Source: Pseudaminobacter salicylatoxidans
GTDB taxonomy: Bacteria > Pseudomonadota > Alphaproteobacteria > Rhizobiales > Rhizobiaceae
Length of the DNA stretch: 64,000 nt
Direction of reading: 5' to 3'
Assembly: GCF_003148475.1 (NCBI RefSeq)
Contig: NZ_QGGG01000021.1
Coordinates: 1-64,000 of the forward strand
The stretch's first letter is position 1; each line of letters begins with the position of its first letter. Positions 31,510-39,667 of the stretch are shown here, piece after piece. The notes under the pieces were generated by a model. That model was not told the origin of the DNA and ran no database searches. It saw only the letters and a list, made by a program, of their open reading frames with translations. Position numbers and translations under genes: made by a program.

Positions 31510-32289
31510 ATGCGGAATATACTCAGGCCGGCCCTTGCCGCGCTCTTGATTGCAAGTGCATCCGTCCCCGCCATGTCGGCGGACCTGTATGTGCCGGAAG
31601 AGCCGGTGGTGGTGGTGCCGGTCGTTGGCGGCTGGTACATCCGTGGTTTCCTCGGCATGACCAACCAGCGCCTGGGCGATCTGCGCACCGATCTCTATAA
31701 CGATCCCAACATCGTCGAGCGCGGCTGGCACGATGAGGGCGGCTTCGGGTCCTCGCCGCTGTTCGGCGGCGGTGTCGGTTATCAGTTCAACGACTGGATC
31801 CGCGCCGATGTGACCGCCGAATATCGCGGCAAGGCCGACTTCAACGCGGTCGATTGGGTGCGGTTCGCCAATTCGGCGCCCTATACCAACGATTACCGCG
31901 CGCGGAAGTCGGAATGGCTGGTTCTGGCCAACGGCTATGTCGATCTCGGCGATTTCGGCCCCATCGTTCCCTATGTCGGCGCCGGCATAGGTGCATCGCG
32001 CAACACGATCTCGCAGTTCCGCGACATCAACGTCCTCAATGGCGGCGCGGCCTCGGCCGATTCCGATTCCAAATGGAATTTTGCCTGGGCGCTGCATGCC
32101 GGCCTCGGCATCAAGGCCACCGACCGCATGACGATCGATCTGGGCTACAGCTTCGTGAACCTGGGCGATGCCCGCACCGGGCCGCTGCGCAACGACGATC
32201 CGGCATACGACGTGCCGAACAAGGGTTTCGAGTTCCACAAGCTGACCTCGCACGACCTCAAGCTCGGCATCCGCTACGCGTTCAACTGA
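31510..32289 (+). CDS. Outer-membrane beta-barrel protein (Omp31/opacity-like)
   Basis: 259 residues. The signal peptide MRNILRPALAALLIASASVPAMS precedes ADLYVPEEP. The body alternates amphipathic strands with GWYIRGFLGM, FGGGVGYQFNDWIRADVTAEY, NGYVDLGDFGPIVPYVGAGIG and a C-terminal LKLGIRYAFN ending in aromatic Phe-Asn, typical of eight-stranded barrels. Start ATG at 31510 has GGGGG 8 bp upstream; ATG 31504 is too near that site. It is paralogous to the next gene. Confidence 0.88.
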   Translation: MRNILRPALAALLIASASVPAMSADLYVPEEPVVVVPVVGGWYIRGFLGMTNQRLGDLRTDLYNDPNIVERGWHDEGGFGSSPLFGGGVGYQFNDWIRADVTAEYRGKADFNAVDWVRFANSAPYTNDYRARKSEWLVLANGYVDLGDFGPIVPYVGAGIGASRNTISQFRDINVLNGGAASADSDSKWNFAWALHAGLGIKATDRMTIDLGYSFVNLGDARTGPLRNDDPAYDVPNKGFEFHKLTSHDLKLGIRYAFN

Positions 32290-32313
32290 ACCGCTCCGCG
32301 CGCTTCATCTCAG

Positions 32314-32342
32314 CAAGGCCCTGCTTCGGCGGGGCCTTTTTG
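32314..32342 (+). terminator. Rho-independent terminator after the first barrel gene
   Basis: AAGGCCCTGC and GCGGGGCCTTTTT form a stem-loop with a T-tract, 25 bp past the stop. Confidence 0.85.
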
Positions 32343-32441
32343 CATTCTGCCGTCCGGCGCTTCACGCGTCGTTATGCTTAACCCCGACTTAACCGTTATG
32401 GTTAACAATGCAGGCCGAATGGTGCTTGGGAGTTTGGGATC

Positions 32442-33140
32442 ATGAGGCTGCAATCGCGAATTTTCCTGCCGCTTGCCGTAGCGGCTGTCTGGCATGCGGG
32501 GCCGGCAATGGCCGCCGACTACGAACCGCCGATTATCGTTGACGAAGGACCGGAATATGTCCCGGTCGAAGTCGGTTCCGGCTGGTATCTGCGTGGCGAC
32601 GTGAATTACAACGCCAACCGTCCTGCCTACAAATTCACCTTTCTGGGTGAGGACACCGACAACACCCGCTTCGGCGGCGACGTCGGTTTCGGTTATCACT
32701 TCACCGACTATCTGCGCGGCGACCTCACCATGGGCTTCGTCGGCAGCGACAAATACGGATATGATGACGGGGTCAACCGGATCGCGGCCAAGAACCACGT
32801 CTGGAGCGGTCTGGCCAACGGCTATGTCGATCTCGGCACGGTCGCCGGCCTGACACCCTATGTCGGCGCGGGCGTCGGCGTCATGTATTCGCGCGCCAAG
32901 CTGGATTTCGACCTGCCCGATCTTGGCATTGCGGGCGGCGGCAGCGACAAGCAGTATCGCTTCGCCTATGCGCTCAATGCCGGCCTGAGCTACCGCTTCA
33001 CGCCGAACACCTCGGTCGATCTCGGCTATCGTTATCTGAGTTCGCCGAAGATGGAATATCTCGACACCGACTCGCTCACGATCCGCAAGGGCGTCGACTA
33101 CCATCAGGTCAGGGTCGGCCTGCGCTATGATCTCTGGTGA
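32442..33140 (+). CDS. Outer-membrane beta-barrel protein, paralogue of the preceding gene
   Basis: 232 residues with signal peptide MRLQSRIFLPLAVAAVWHA..AMA and mature start ADYEPPIIVDE. Shared blocks with its neighbour: VEVGSGWYLRGDVNYN, FGGDVGFGYHFTDYLRGDLTMGF, NGYVDLGTVAGLTPYVGAGVGVMY and a final VGLRYDLW. The pair is probably an old tandem duplication. It is preceded by its own AT-rich upstream region with TTAACCGTTA motifs, so separate promoters are likely. Confidence 0.88.
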   Translation: MRLQSRIFLPLAVAAVWHAGPAMAADYEPPIIVDEGPEYVPVEVGSGWYLRGDVNYNANRPAYKFTFLGEDTDNTRFGGDVGFGYHFTDYLRGDLTMGFVGSDKYGYDDGVNRIAAKNHVWSGLANGYVDLGTVAGLTPYVGAGVGVMYSRAKLDFDLPDLGIAGGGSDKQYRFAYALNAGLSYRFTPNTSVDLGYRYLSSPKMEYLDTDSLTIRKGVDYHQVRVGLRYDLW

Positions 33141-33196
33141 TCGCCACTGCAGCGGAACTTGAAAGGCGGCCGCCTGATATGCGGCCGCCTTCTTCT

Positions 33197-33823
33197 TCAA
33201 AGCTTCAGCAACGGGTCGGGCTGCGCCTCATGCATCGGAATATCGGCGGCGCTCCAGCTGCGGCGCACGACATGAAGGTGAACATCGCGGCCGCCGCTGT
33301 TGCGCAATATGTCCAGCACGGCGGCGTCGCGCGTGTCGTCGAGCACGCGCACCCATAACAGCAAGCCGCCCTTTGCGATCTGCTGCTGGACGCGTTTCGC
33401 ATGCTGATGTCCGAAGACGCGCGCAAGGACGAGCCCGACGGCGCCGGCCGCCAGCCCACTGCCGGCAACCACGGCGATCGTGGGGATCAGGGCCGCGCCG
33501 CCGGTCGCCACCACGGCGGCCACGCCGGCGCCGGCCACATAGAGCGGCACGCCCACCAGCGCGGCCATTCCTTCCGTGCGTGAATCGGGCGACACATAGT
33601 CCGCATGCACAACGAAATCCCTGTCTTCGAGCCCCGAGGCGCCTTCTGGCGGCAGGGTTTTCACATCGGCGAGCAGGCTCAGGTCTTCCTCGCGGATTCC
33701 CGCCCGCATCAGTTCGTCCACGGCGGCGTTCAGCGAGGTCTCGTCGTCGAAGATCGCGACAGCTTCGCGCTCCTCGTAAATCTGTTCTTCATCCGGTTCG
33801 GTTTCGCGTGATGGATCTTTCAT
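33197..33823 (-). CDS. Putative stress-type membrane-associated protein with glycine-zipper-like hydrophobic segment
   Basis: 208 residues. The N-terminal part (about 20-80) resembles the ferredoxin-like fold seen in general-stress YflT/DUF1269-type proteins: EEREAVAIFDDETSLNAAVDELMRAGI (key: VAIFDD, AAVDEL). A central hydrophobic region rich in G and A (VGVPLYVAGAGVAAVVATGG...AGAVGLVLARVFG) could insert in a membrane. The C-terminus returns to an alpha/beta segment LLLWVRVLDDTRDAAVLDIL. GGAGGAG precedes the ATG at 33823. Function unknown. Confidence 0.75.
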   Translation of the reverse strand: MKDPSRETEPDEEQIYEEREAVAIFDDETSLNAAVDELMRAGIREEDLSLLADVKTLPPEGASGLEDRDFVVHADYVSPDSRTEGMAALVGVPLYVAGAGVAAVVATGGAALIPTIAVVAGSGLAAGAVGLVLARVFGHQHAKRVQQQIAKGGLLLWVRVLDDTRDAAVLDILRNSGGRDVHLHVVRRSWSAADIPMHEAQPDPLLKL

Positions 33824-34070
33824 TTGCTCCTCCGGCCGTTGCGCCCTCTCTGGCGGGCGGTTTTTCCTTCGGGCCCTTCTGAGCATGTAGTATGCCGGCC
33901 CCGCGCGACAATGCGCGGTCGCGATAAGTTTCCACGGCAGGGTATCGCAACGCGCGGCTGGTAAGGGGGAGATGAGGTCGCGGCGGGCGAGGGGAGTTGC
34001 TTCGCGCGAAAAATCGCCTGCCGGTGGAAAAAACGCGGCGGCGACCCTCCGGCCACCACCGCTGCGGCAA

Positions 34071-34370
34071 TCATTCGAAATCGGCGATCTTGTCGCAGAA
34101 GTCCTTTTCGCGATCATTTTGCGGATTGGCGCATTCGCCCTTGATCTTGGTGCGATGTTCGGCGGAGAGCTTGTCCCACTCTGCCTTCATCTCGTCCTTT
34201 GAGCGCGTCTGAGTCATCTCCTTGTCGCCGTACATCGACCCGACGACTTCGGGGTTCTGTACGTCGCGGCCGCTTGTGGCGGTCTGGTCGGCTTCGGTGC
34301 CGGTCTGGGCATAGGCGCCCGTTGCGAGGCAGGCTGCGATCGCAGCGATCGAGAGCAACTTGATCGTCAT
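34071..34370 (-). CDS. Small exported protein with two cysteines
   Basis: 99 residues. The signal peptide MTIKLLSIAAIAACLATGAYA is cleaved before QTGTEADQ. The mature part is charged (KDEMKAEWDKLSAEHRTKIKGECANPQNDREKDFCDK), with two Cys that could form a disulphide. No named family is recognised. A possible EcfG/RpoE2-like promoter lies upstream at 34422-34446. Neighbours are other small envelope genes. Confidence 0.72.
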   Translation of the reverse strand: MTIKLLSIAAIAACLATGAYAQTGTEADQTATSGRDVQNPEVVGSMYGDKEMTQTRSKDEMKAEWDKLSAEHRTKIKGECANPQNDREKDFCDKIADFE

Positions 34371-34421
34371 GGCGTGACTCTCCAAGTGTTTCTGTTCAAA
34401 AAGGTCAGTAACGAATGACCT

Positions 34422-34446
34422 AATATTTCGATACGGAAATGGTTCC
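34422..34446 (-). promoter_or_regulatory. Weak candidate EcfG/RpoE2-type promoter
   Basis: Minus strand GGAAC (34446-34442), 18 bp, TT (34423-34422). It keeps GGAAC-N18-TT but has TATT where CGTT is typical. It is 50 bp upstream of the small exported protein's start. Confidence 0.35.
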
Positions 34447-34523
34447 GAAGAACTGGCGCATTTTTATTCGAAAATGCTTTTGGCCGGACAGGCGCTACGG
34501 CCAGGCAACTCCCAAGCTCCCCG

Positions 34524-34646
34524 TCACAGCCCCCATGGCAGGCCGAGGGCCTTCCAGGCGGCGAACAGGGCGGTCCACAGCACGAATATCCACACCATGT
34601 AGGGCAGCAGCAGCGAGACCAGCGTGCCGACGCCGGCCGATTTGTC
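34524..34646 (-). pseudogene. Remnant of an AbgT-family transporter (C-terminal 40 codons only)
   Basis: On the minus strand the frame reads DKSAGVGTLVSLLLPYMVW, then IFVLWTALFAAWKALGLPWGL and a TGA at 34526-34524. GVGTL.SL.LPY..., W....W and GLP.G match the last membrane helix and tail of AbgT (aminobenzoyl-glutamate) transporters. A TAA immediately upstream closes the frame, so everything N-terminal has been lost. No start or ribosome site exists. It marks a deletion or rearrangement close to the prophage. Confidence 0.6.
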
Positions 34647-34856
34647 TTAATTTCTGCGCAAAGCCGACGAGAGCGCAAAATAGGCTTCGCTTCGACTGGG
34701 CGTAGGGGCGACGTAGATTGCCGACTGGCGATCACCGTCGGCCGCCTGCGTCGGCCGGCCGCAAACCGAAGGCCATGCGATGGCGCCACCCTGTCGGCGG
34801 CGGATGGCCCGAGCGTGATCAGGGGTGGCTGAGTTCGTCATCCACCCCGGGACGGT

Positions 34857-35030
34857 TCAGAGTTTGGTGCTCGAACGGCTCGAGCCCGCATGCGAGCCGC
34901 CTTCCTGCTTCTGAGTAGGAGAATATTGCTTCGGTTCGTCGCTTCCGCGATTTCCCCAGGTGGCGTATCCGCCATCCATGGCGCACCCCGCCAGTATCAG
35001 CATGCTCAAGGCGGTGAGTATGTAACGCAT
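34857..35030 (-). CDS. Small lipoprotein
   Basis: 57 residues. MRYILTALSMLILAGC has a clear lipobox (LAGC, Cys 16). The mature part is polar (YATWGNRGSDEPKQYSPTQK). AGAGGG precedes the ATG at 35030 by 5 bp. No family recognised. Confidence 0.65.
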   Translation of the reverse strand: MRYILTALSMLILAGCAMDGGYATWGNRGSDEPKQYSPTQKQEGGSHAGSSRSSTKL

Positions 35031-35080
35031 TGTGCCCTCTTGAAGAATTGGCGGCACAATGCCCGCCTTTCATGTGGTCG

Positions 35081-35278
35081 TCAACGCGGCGAACCGCTTG
35101 TGCTTGCGCCTCCGGAACGCGCTGCGCCACGTGGCTGATGGCTACGGACCAGATGCAAAAGATAAGCGGCTATCGCCGTCACGACCGCCGCGAGTGGAAG
35201 CGCGATAATGGCGGATTGGAACGCCAATGCCGCGGTCGTTTCGACACTGGCAGAAACCGCGATTGCCGATTCAGTCAT
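35081..35278 (-). CDS. Possible small single-span membrane protein
   Basis: 65 residues: a predicted membrane segment (ALAFQSAIIALPLAAVVTAIAAYLL) is followed by a basic, low-complexity tail. GGATGG lies upstream of the ATG at 35278 at loose spacing. There is no homology I recognise, and the coding call is weak. Confidence 0.33.
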   Translation of the reverse strand: MTESAIAVSASVETTAALAFQSAIIALPLAAVVTAIAAYLLHLVRSHQPRGAARSGGASTSGSPR

Positions 35279-35626
35279 GTGGCTTCCATCCTCTGAGCCC
35301 GTTAGGAGCCTGGAGAGAGATGACTTTCCATGGAATCGTCACCTCGCTCCAAGCCTTGTTTTCTAACCGCAAATCCTCGAAACGAACAGCCGCACGGCCG
35401 GCTTTCCTCGCGCTCTTAGGGCGGATCGATGACGTCCGGCGACAGAAGCGGCGTCCTGTCTCCGCGCCGATGCCTGTGTGTCCACAGCACGAACGCTGCC
35501 TGCTGCTTTCCCCCGCAAGGGCGGCGAAATTTTTTCCCTTGTGGTTTTTCGAGCGTTCCGCTATCCCCGCCAGTGGGCCACCTCTTCCCAACGAGAGTAT
35601 GGCGAAAAACTTACAAGATATTGTTT
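35279..35626. other. Gene-free junction region between host genes and prophage integrase
   Basis: No supported gene, no tRNA and no recognised repeat were identified. The left attachment site should lie here or slightly left, because the integrase points to this end. A GC drop and the runs GAAATTTTTTCCC and GATATTGTTTTT appear at 35526-35630. The core sequence cannot be found without the right end, which is outside the window. Confidence 0.4.
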
Positions 35627-36622
35627 TTATGAAGCTTTTCGCGCTCTCTTTTTTGCGCGTGTCGTTGGCGTGTCAGTGATCAGATCTGCCAGCGTGTCGT
35701 CGTCCATCGCGTGGCCGTAGGTCTGAAACACGTGCTGGGCCGATTTCCACCCACCTAGCTTCGCGACCGTAATCGGATCGATACGCCGGTGCAGGAGCGC
35801 AGTGGCAAAGCCGTGGCGGCAGGAGTGGAAGGTCAGCACCTTGATCTTGGCTCGCTTGCAGGCAGCAAACCATGGGTGCTTCGCCGTATTTCGAGATGAG
35901 TAGCCGAACACCTTTTCCGTATCTTCCCGATTGCTGGGAATGTTGGCGAGCGCAGCGACGAGGGCAGGCGGAAGATGCGCCTTGCGCTCCTCGGAAACCT
36001 TGGTCTGCCTGATCAGCGCCCGGCGAGCGGTCAGGTCCACGTCTCCCCATCGCAGGTTGATAGCCTCGGTGATCCGGGCTCCCGTGAGAAACATGAAAGC
36101 CGCCAGCGCTCCAAGGTGCGGGGTGGACACGGCCATGAATGCCTGCACCCATTCCCACGTCGCAGGCTCCTTCTCCTTCTTCGTGACAGGGAAGCGTTCG
36201 ACCTTCACATGGCGGCAGAGGTCGAGCGATGCAGCGTGGTTGATTATGGCCATTGTCGGAACGATGAACTGGCGATTTCGTGTTGCCCCGCCAGCGTTCG
36301 GAAAGGTGGTGATGGCGCCTTTGCGAACCGCGCCGCCGGTGATGTCCTTCACCGACTTATCCTTCCAGTAGTCTTCGACCTTATCGAGAAAACGGGTTGC
36401 CTTCTCGGCATCCCGGTAGAGGATCGCAGCCTGGGCGAACGTCAGGACCGATTCCGGTCCATCGAAATGACCTTTCCACTGACGGGTTTCGAGTTCCGCG
36501 ATGAACCGCTGGGCGACTTCTTTTTGCGCCGTGCCAGTAGAGCCTCGTAATCTCCGCCCGGCAACGGTGCCCCTATAGTGCCAGATTTCGCCGTCGTCGC
36601 GGCGGTAGAGCTTGAGGGGCAT
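35627..36622 (-). CDS. int: Tyrosine recombinase / phage integrase
   Basis: 331 residues. An N-terminal SAM-like core-binding region (about 70-165) precedes the catalytic domain. Active-site residues are visible: Arg in FLTGARITEAINLRW, the HxxR box in TFHSCRHGFAT, the later His/Trp in LGGWKSAQHVFQTYGH, with the nucleophilic Tyr in the same segment. It inserts and excises the prophage. The start ATG at 36622 lies inside the overlapping excisionase-like gene, with which it shares 181 bp in another frame. Confidence 0.92.
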   Translation of the reverse strand: MPLKLYRRDDGEIWHYRGTVAGRRLRGSTGTAQKEVAQRFIAELETRQWKGHFDGPESVLTFAQAAILYRDAEKATRFLDKVEDYWKDKSVKDITGGAVRKGAITTFPNAGGATRNRQFIVPTMAIINHAASLDLCRHVKVERFPVTKKEKEPATWEWVQAFMAVSTPHLGALAAFMFLTGARITEAINLRWGDVDLTARRALIRQTKVSEERKAHLPPALVAALANIPSNREDTEKVFGYSSRNTAKHPWFAACKRAKIKVLTFHSCRHGFATALLHRRIDPITVAKLGGWKSAQHVFQTYGHAMDDDTLADLITDTPTTRAKKRARKAS

Positions 36623-36792
36623 GGGCGTGTCGCCTCCATGATTGCGTCAACGTCAGACTTGGTCAGCACCATACGATTGCCCAGAATTCGGCACGCGCCA
36701 AGCTTTCTTGCGAAATCTCGTAAACGACGGGGTGACCAGCCAAGATGTTGCGCCATCTCATCCGGCTCGATGTATTCGGGCAGGGTAATCAT
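36442..36792 (-). CDS. Excisionase-like small helix-turn-helix protein overlapping the integrase gene
   Basis: 116 residues. The first 65 form a winged/MerR-like HTH: YIEPDEMAQHLGWSPRRLRDFARKLGACRILGNRMVLTKSDVDAIMEA (key residues only). The tail PCPSSSTAATTAKSGT..LPGGDYEALLARRKK is read from the integrase start region in another frame. The position directly upstream of int fits a recombination-directionality factor. ATG at 36792 overlaps the previous gene's stop. The length of the overlap, 181 bp, is unusual but the tail pattern looks conserved from memory. Confidence 0.7.
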   Translation of the reverse strand: MITLPEYIEPDEMAQHLGWSPRRLRDFARKLGACRILGNRMVLTKSDVDAIMEATRPCPSSSTAATTAKSGTIGAPLPGGDYEALLARRKKKSPSGSSRNSKPVSGKVISMDRNRS

Positions 36793-36983
36793 TCCGTCGC
36801 CCTCCCCATGGACTTCAACGCAGCCTGCGCCGCCTCGGCCTGATGCTTCCACAGGTCCCGCTCGGCCGCGACCTGACGTGTTTCGCGCTGGGCATCTGCG
36901 GCTCGATATTCGGCCTCGGTCAGCCTGCCGGTAAGCAACCTGATCTCGTCACGGGCTGCTCTAAGCTGGAGGGCCATGCTCAT
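36789..36983 (-). CDS. Small coiled-coil early phage protein
   Basis: 64 residues, almost fully helical and charged: RAARDEIRLLTGRLTEAEYRAADAQ. GGAGGG is 7 bp upstream of the ATG at 36983. It overlaps both neighbours by 4 bp. Function unknown. Confidence 0.65.
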   Translation of the reverse strand: MSMALQLRAARDEIRLLTGRLTEAEYRAADAQRETRQVAAERDLWKHQAEAAQAALKSMGRATE

Positions 36984-37210
36984 TGCGCAGCCCTCCAGAC
37001 TATCCCGATCCAGACGCCGGCAATGCCAACGCCTACGATCGAGCCGAGCAGCAGGAGTTCGGCCGGCTGTAGGTGGGCGCGGCCTTTCGGGACCACGCGG
37101 TCGGACTTTTCAGGACCTCGATACAGCAGCCATTCGACGACAGCGAGGATAGCATCGCTCAGTTTCAGCAGGCCGCGCGCCAGTGTTATGCGAAGAAGGG
37201 CGATGATCAC
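36980..37210 (-). CDS. Small early phage membrane protein
   Basis: 76 residues with two hydrophobic segments, near the N-terminus (LARGLLKLSDAILAVVEWLL) and C-terminus (LLLLGSIVGVGIAGVWIGIV), separated by a basic loop. It overlaps the next gene by 4 bp within the leftward operon. Could be a superinfection or envelope factor; this is a guess. Confidence 0.65.
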   Translation of the reverse strand: MIIALLRITLARGLLKLSDAILAVVEWLLYRGPEKSDRVVPKGRAHLQPAELLLLGSIVGVGIAGVWIGIVWRAAQ

Positions 37211-37419
37211 GCGTCACCGTCTTTCTGCCGCTCGTCCGGTGGCGTGGTATGGTATTCATAAACCGTCTTCGCGATGCCGTCCGCGATCCACAGGAGGCTA
37301 TCGACCCGTTTATCTGTCTCGCCTGCTGGCTGGCCGAACTGGATTTCGCAGGCGACGCTCAACACGTCCTTCAGGTGGCGGAGGCCGCTTTCCAGATCAT
37401 CGACGGTGTAGCCAATCAT
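37207..37419 (-). CDS. Hypothetical early phage protein
   Basis: 70 residues beginning MIGYTVDDLESGLRHLKDVL. Mostly helical, one Cys, no motif recognised. Coupled by ATGA-type overlaps to the genes on both sides. Confidence 0.6.
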   Translation of the reverse strand: MIGYTVDDLESGLRHLKDVLSVACEIQFGQPAGETDKRVDSLLWIADGIAKTVYEYHTTPPDERQKDGDA

Positions 37420-37844
37420 GCTGCACCGCCTTGGCGCAATTCACGCCCAGCCGCCTTGGAAATCTCCTTTGACAAGCGAAGAAGCTTCTTTTCGGCTGCA
37501 TAAGACGCTGTAGGTTCCAGATCGAAATCGAACTGATCGAACGCTACGGCTGCAAGCTTCACGGCAAAGCCCGGAAGGGTCGTCGCCTGCTCCCGGTCGA
37601 TGGCCCGCATGAGGCGAATGGCTTCTTTGTGCCTTTCCTCGAAGGCCCTGTATGCAGCTTGGTAGCCGCACTGGCGGGCAATATGATTGCGCGTTTTGAC
37701 GTCTGCAAGCGGCACGTTTTTTTCGTTTGCGGCTTCAATGTAGAGCCTGTATGTCCGCTTTCTTTCCGCCTGAAGAGCGCGGGCCTCCGCCTTGGCGTGC
37801 TCGAACTGGCGGCCGAGTTCGACCAGCTTCGCGTCGGTGCTCAT
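37416..37844 (-). CDS. Hypothetical early phage protein, helical
   Basis: 142 residues, start ATG 37844 (MSTDAKLVELGRQFEHAKAEA). Long charged helices, a Cys-Gly segment in the middle (IARQCGYQAAYRAFEERHKEAI). No family recognised. It overlaps both neighbours by 4 bp, so it belongs to the leftward early operon. Confidence 0.65.
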   Translation of the reverse strand: MSTDAKLVELGRQFEHAKAEARALQAERKRTYRLYIEAANEKNVPLADVKTRNHIARQCGYQAAYRAFEERHKEAIRLMRAIDREQATTLPGFAVKLAAVAFDQFDFDLEPTASYAAEKKLLRLSKEISKAAGRELRQGGAA

Positions 37845-38080
37845 TCTGCACCGCCTTTCAGCCCTTCGTGAGAGGCCAATGCATCCCTTACCGGGTCCAT
37901 AAGATCGATGGCGAGCTTCAGCGCATTGTTCATGGCGCATGCCAGAATATCTTTGTCGCCTATGTCGTTGAACACGCTATCAGACGCATTTGCGCACAGG
38001 ATCATGATGGCTTCGGCCTGCGAAATGCAGCCCATTATTTCGTCGGCACTCATGTCGCGCTGGGGGACGAAGCGGCTCAT
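37841..38080 (-). CDS. Hypothetical early phage protein
   Basis: 79 residues, start ATG 38080 (MSRFVPQRDMSADEIMGCIS). Helical, acidic C-terminus. Overlaps both neighbours by 4 bp. Function unknown. Confidence 0.6.
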   Translation of the reverse strand: MSRFVPQRDMSADEIMGCISQAEAIMILCANASDSVFNDIGDKDILACAMNNALKLAIDLMDPVRDALASHEGLKGGAE

Positions 38081-38277
38081 TTGTCGTCCTCCCACATCAC
38101 CGGAACGACGGCATCAAAGTCCCGCAATGCCTGTTCCAGCACAGCGGCCAGACTGTCCAGGTCGCGTTCGTCAACCTCTCCGCCGAACAAGGCACACATG
38201 ACTGTGCGAACCTTGTCGACGCCGCGATTGAGCGCGTCACCAGCTTCGATTTCTTGCGATTTGATGATTACCTTCAT
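38077..38277 (-). CDS. Hypothetical early phage protein
   Basis: 66 residues, start MKVIIKSQEIEAGDALNRG, ending VVPVMWEDDK. Part of the overlapping chain of small leftward genes. Function unknown. Confidence 0.6.
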   Translation of the reverse strand: MKVIIKSQEIEAGDALNRGVDKVRTVMCALFGGEVDERDLDSLAAVLEQALRDFDAVVPVMWEDDK

Positions 38278-38558
38278 GGCCGGGTCTCCTCATTGAGAAG
38301 AGTGGCCGGGCGCTTTGACGCAGCATAGAGAGCCACGCTATGGGCGCGCAATTTCCTACCGACCTCGACCAGTTCGCTGGCCGGCCAGCATAGGGCCTGC
38401 TGCATTTCCAAGGTGATCCGGTCACCGCGTGTCAGATAATCGTTAATCAGGAACGCAAGATCAGAGACCTTGTGCATGTCGTCTTCCATGCTTGAGGCAA
38501 GCGCAAAGAGATCGGGCATAGTTTCAGCGGTCGCTCGCGTAGCGTCGTTCGTGTTCAT
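38274..38558 (-). CDS. Hypothetical early phage protein
   Basis: 94 residues from ATG 38558 (MNTNDATRATAETMPDLFAL); GGAG sits 6 bp upstream, which favours this start over the in-frame ATG at 38570. Helical protein, no motif recognised. Confidence 0.6.
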   Translation of the reverse strand: MNTNDATRATAETMPDLFALASSMEDDMHKVSDLAFLINDYLTRGDRITLEMQQALCWPASELVEVGRKLRAHSVALYAASKRPATLLNEETRP

Positions 38559-38612
38559 GGAAATCTCCATTCGGAATTTGGTGGAGCGCGGGCCAGCCGC
38601 GCCGATGTTCGG

Positions 38613-38900
38613 TTAGGCGGCGTGATACCTGCGGATGGCCGTGTCGAGCCTGCGGCGGGCGTTGTATTCCTGATCCCGCGCGACACAGAACCGAGCGTAT
38701 TCGTCCTCGGTGTCGGCCTGCATCTGCTTCCACTCTGGCGAGTTCCGCTCGACACGCCCGATCTTGTGTTCGGTCTTCCAAGCCTGATAGGCGTCGACCA
38801 GCGTCAGATATGCAGACTTCCGCTTGCGCTCGTGGGCGTGCACGTCCAGCGCGCGTTCGGCGATGTCGCAGATGCGGGTGAGCTTTGTTGTGTCCAGCAT
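38613..38900 (-). CDS. Hypothetical early phage protein
   Basis: 95 residues, start ATG 38900 (MLDTTKLTRICDIAERALD). Charged and helical, with VERNSPEWKQMQADTEDEYARF. Its start overlaps the stop of the Rha-type regulator by one base. Function unknown. Confidence 0.6.
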   Translation of the reverse strand: MLDTTKLTRICDIAERALDVHAHERKRKSAYLTLVDAYQAWKTEHKIGRVERNSPEWKQMQADTEDEYARFCVARDQEYNARRRLDTAIRRYHAA

Positions 38901-39667
38901 CACGCGCCTGCCTTTCCGGTCAGCTTGAACCGGCCTTCGACGAAGGGATGCGTTGCCATCGTGGCACTCATCATCTGGCATTCACCGACGAAGCGTTTGA
39001 AGATCGCCGTTACTTCCTTCTTCGCGAAACCGGCATAGTGAGCGCCATCGGCGTCGACGTGCTGGTTTTTCACCAGCGCTCGGATCGTCGGCGAGTAAGG
39101 CGTATCGCGCATTACTCTGTCGACGACGACCTCCGACAGTCCGTAGGTCTTATTCATACGTTTCCGGATGTAGACGATGGATTCGCAGTCGGTCGGCATT
39201 TTATCCAAAGCGACATGAGCCTGAGCGACTTGGGCGACCTTGGCCTCTATGGCCTTGATCTGCTGTCCTTGCTCAACCTGCCGGCGCTCGTGCTCGGCGA
39301 TCATGGTGAAGGCGCTGGCGAAGGCCTCGGCCGTAGTCGGGAGGCGAAGCTGCTGACCAGCTTCCAGTTCCTGCCAGCGGTCGACGAGGCGCGCCGTGAA
39401 CTCCGGCGAGAGCTGTGCGACGATCACGTAACTGTCGCGCTTGCCGATCTGATACTCGGTGGCCTTTCGGCCAAGGGTATCGAGGTATTCCACCGTTGGT
39501 GGAAGACCGATTACACCACGCTCCGCAAGGCGCTCGATGGTACGCTTCACGCTATCGTGGCGGGCTTCAAGCAATTCCGCGATTTCGCGGCTGCTCATGG
39601 TGATCGGGCCGTTCCCGATCTGTGCCGGTAGAAATCCGGGCGAAGACGTACTATGTTGATGCTGCAC
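38900..39667 (-). CDS. Rha-family phage regulatory protein
   Basis: 255 residues from GTG 39667 (VQHQHSTSSPGF), with AAGGAA 8 bp upstream. The N-terminal pRha-type domain reads GPITMSSREIAELLEARHDSVKRTIERL (key: SSREIAELL, RHDSVKR) and ends AQLSPEFTARLVDRWQELE. A central coiled coil (EHERRQVEQGQQIKAIEAKVAQV) links to a C-terminal domain with an SEVVVDRVMRDTPYSP turn. Rha proteins affect lytic growth in hosts lacking IHF. It overlaps the Arc-like gene by 17 bp. Confidence 0.8.
   Translation of the reverse strand: MQHQHSTSSPGFLPAQIGNGPITMSSREIAELLEARHDSVKRTIERLAERGVIGLPPTVEYLDTLGRKATEYQIGKRDSYVIVAQLSPEFTARLVDRWQELEAGQQLRLPTTAEAFASAFTMIAEHERRQVEQGQQIKAIEAKVAQVAQAHVALDKMPTDCESIVYIRKRMNKTYGLSEVVVDRVMRDTPYSPTIRALVKNQHVDADGAHYAGFAKKEVTAIFKRFVGECQMMSATMATHPFVEGRFKLTGKAGA

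Noticed and set aside
34647-34841. Minus-strand 64-codon frame ending SRSEAYFALSSALRRN
   Set aside because: No ribosome site, no domain; it ends directly at the AbgT remnant and looks like rearranged intergenic DNA.
35271-35591. Minus-strand 106-codon frame before the integrase
   Set aside because: Arg/Ser/Gly-rich composition in all frames of this stretch and no start signal; treated as non-coding junction.
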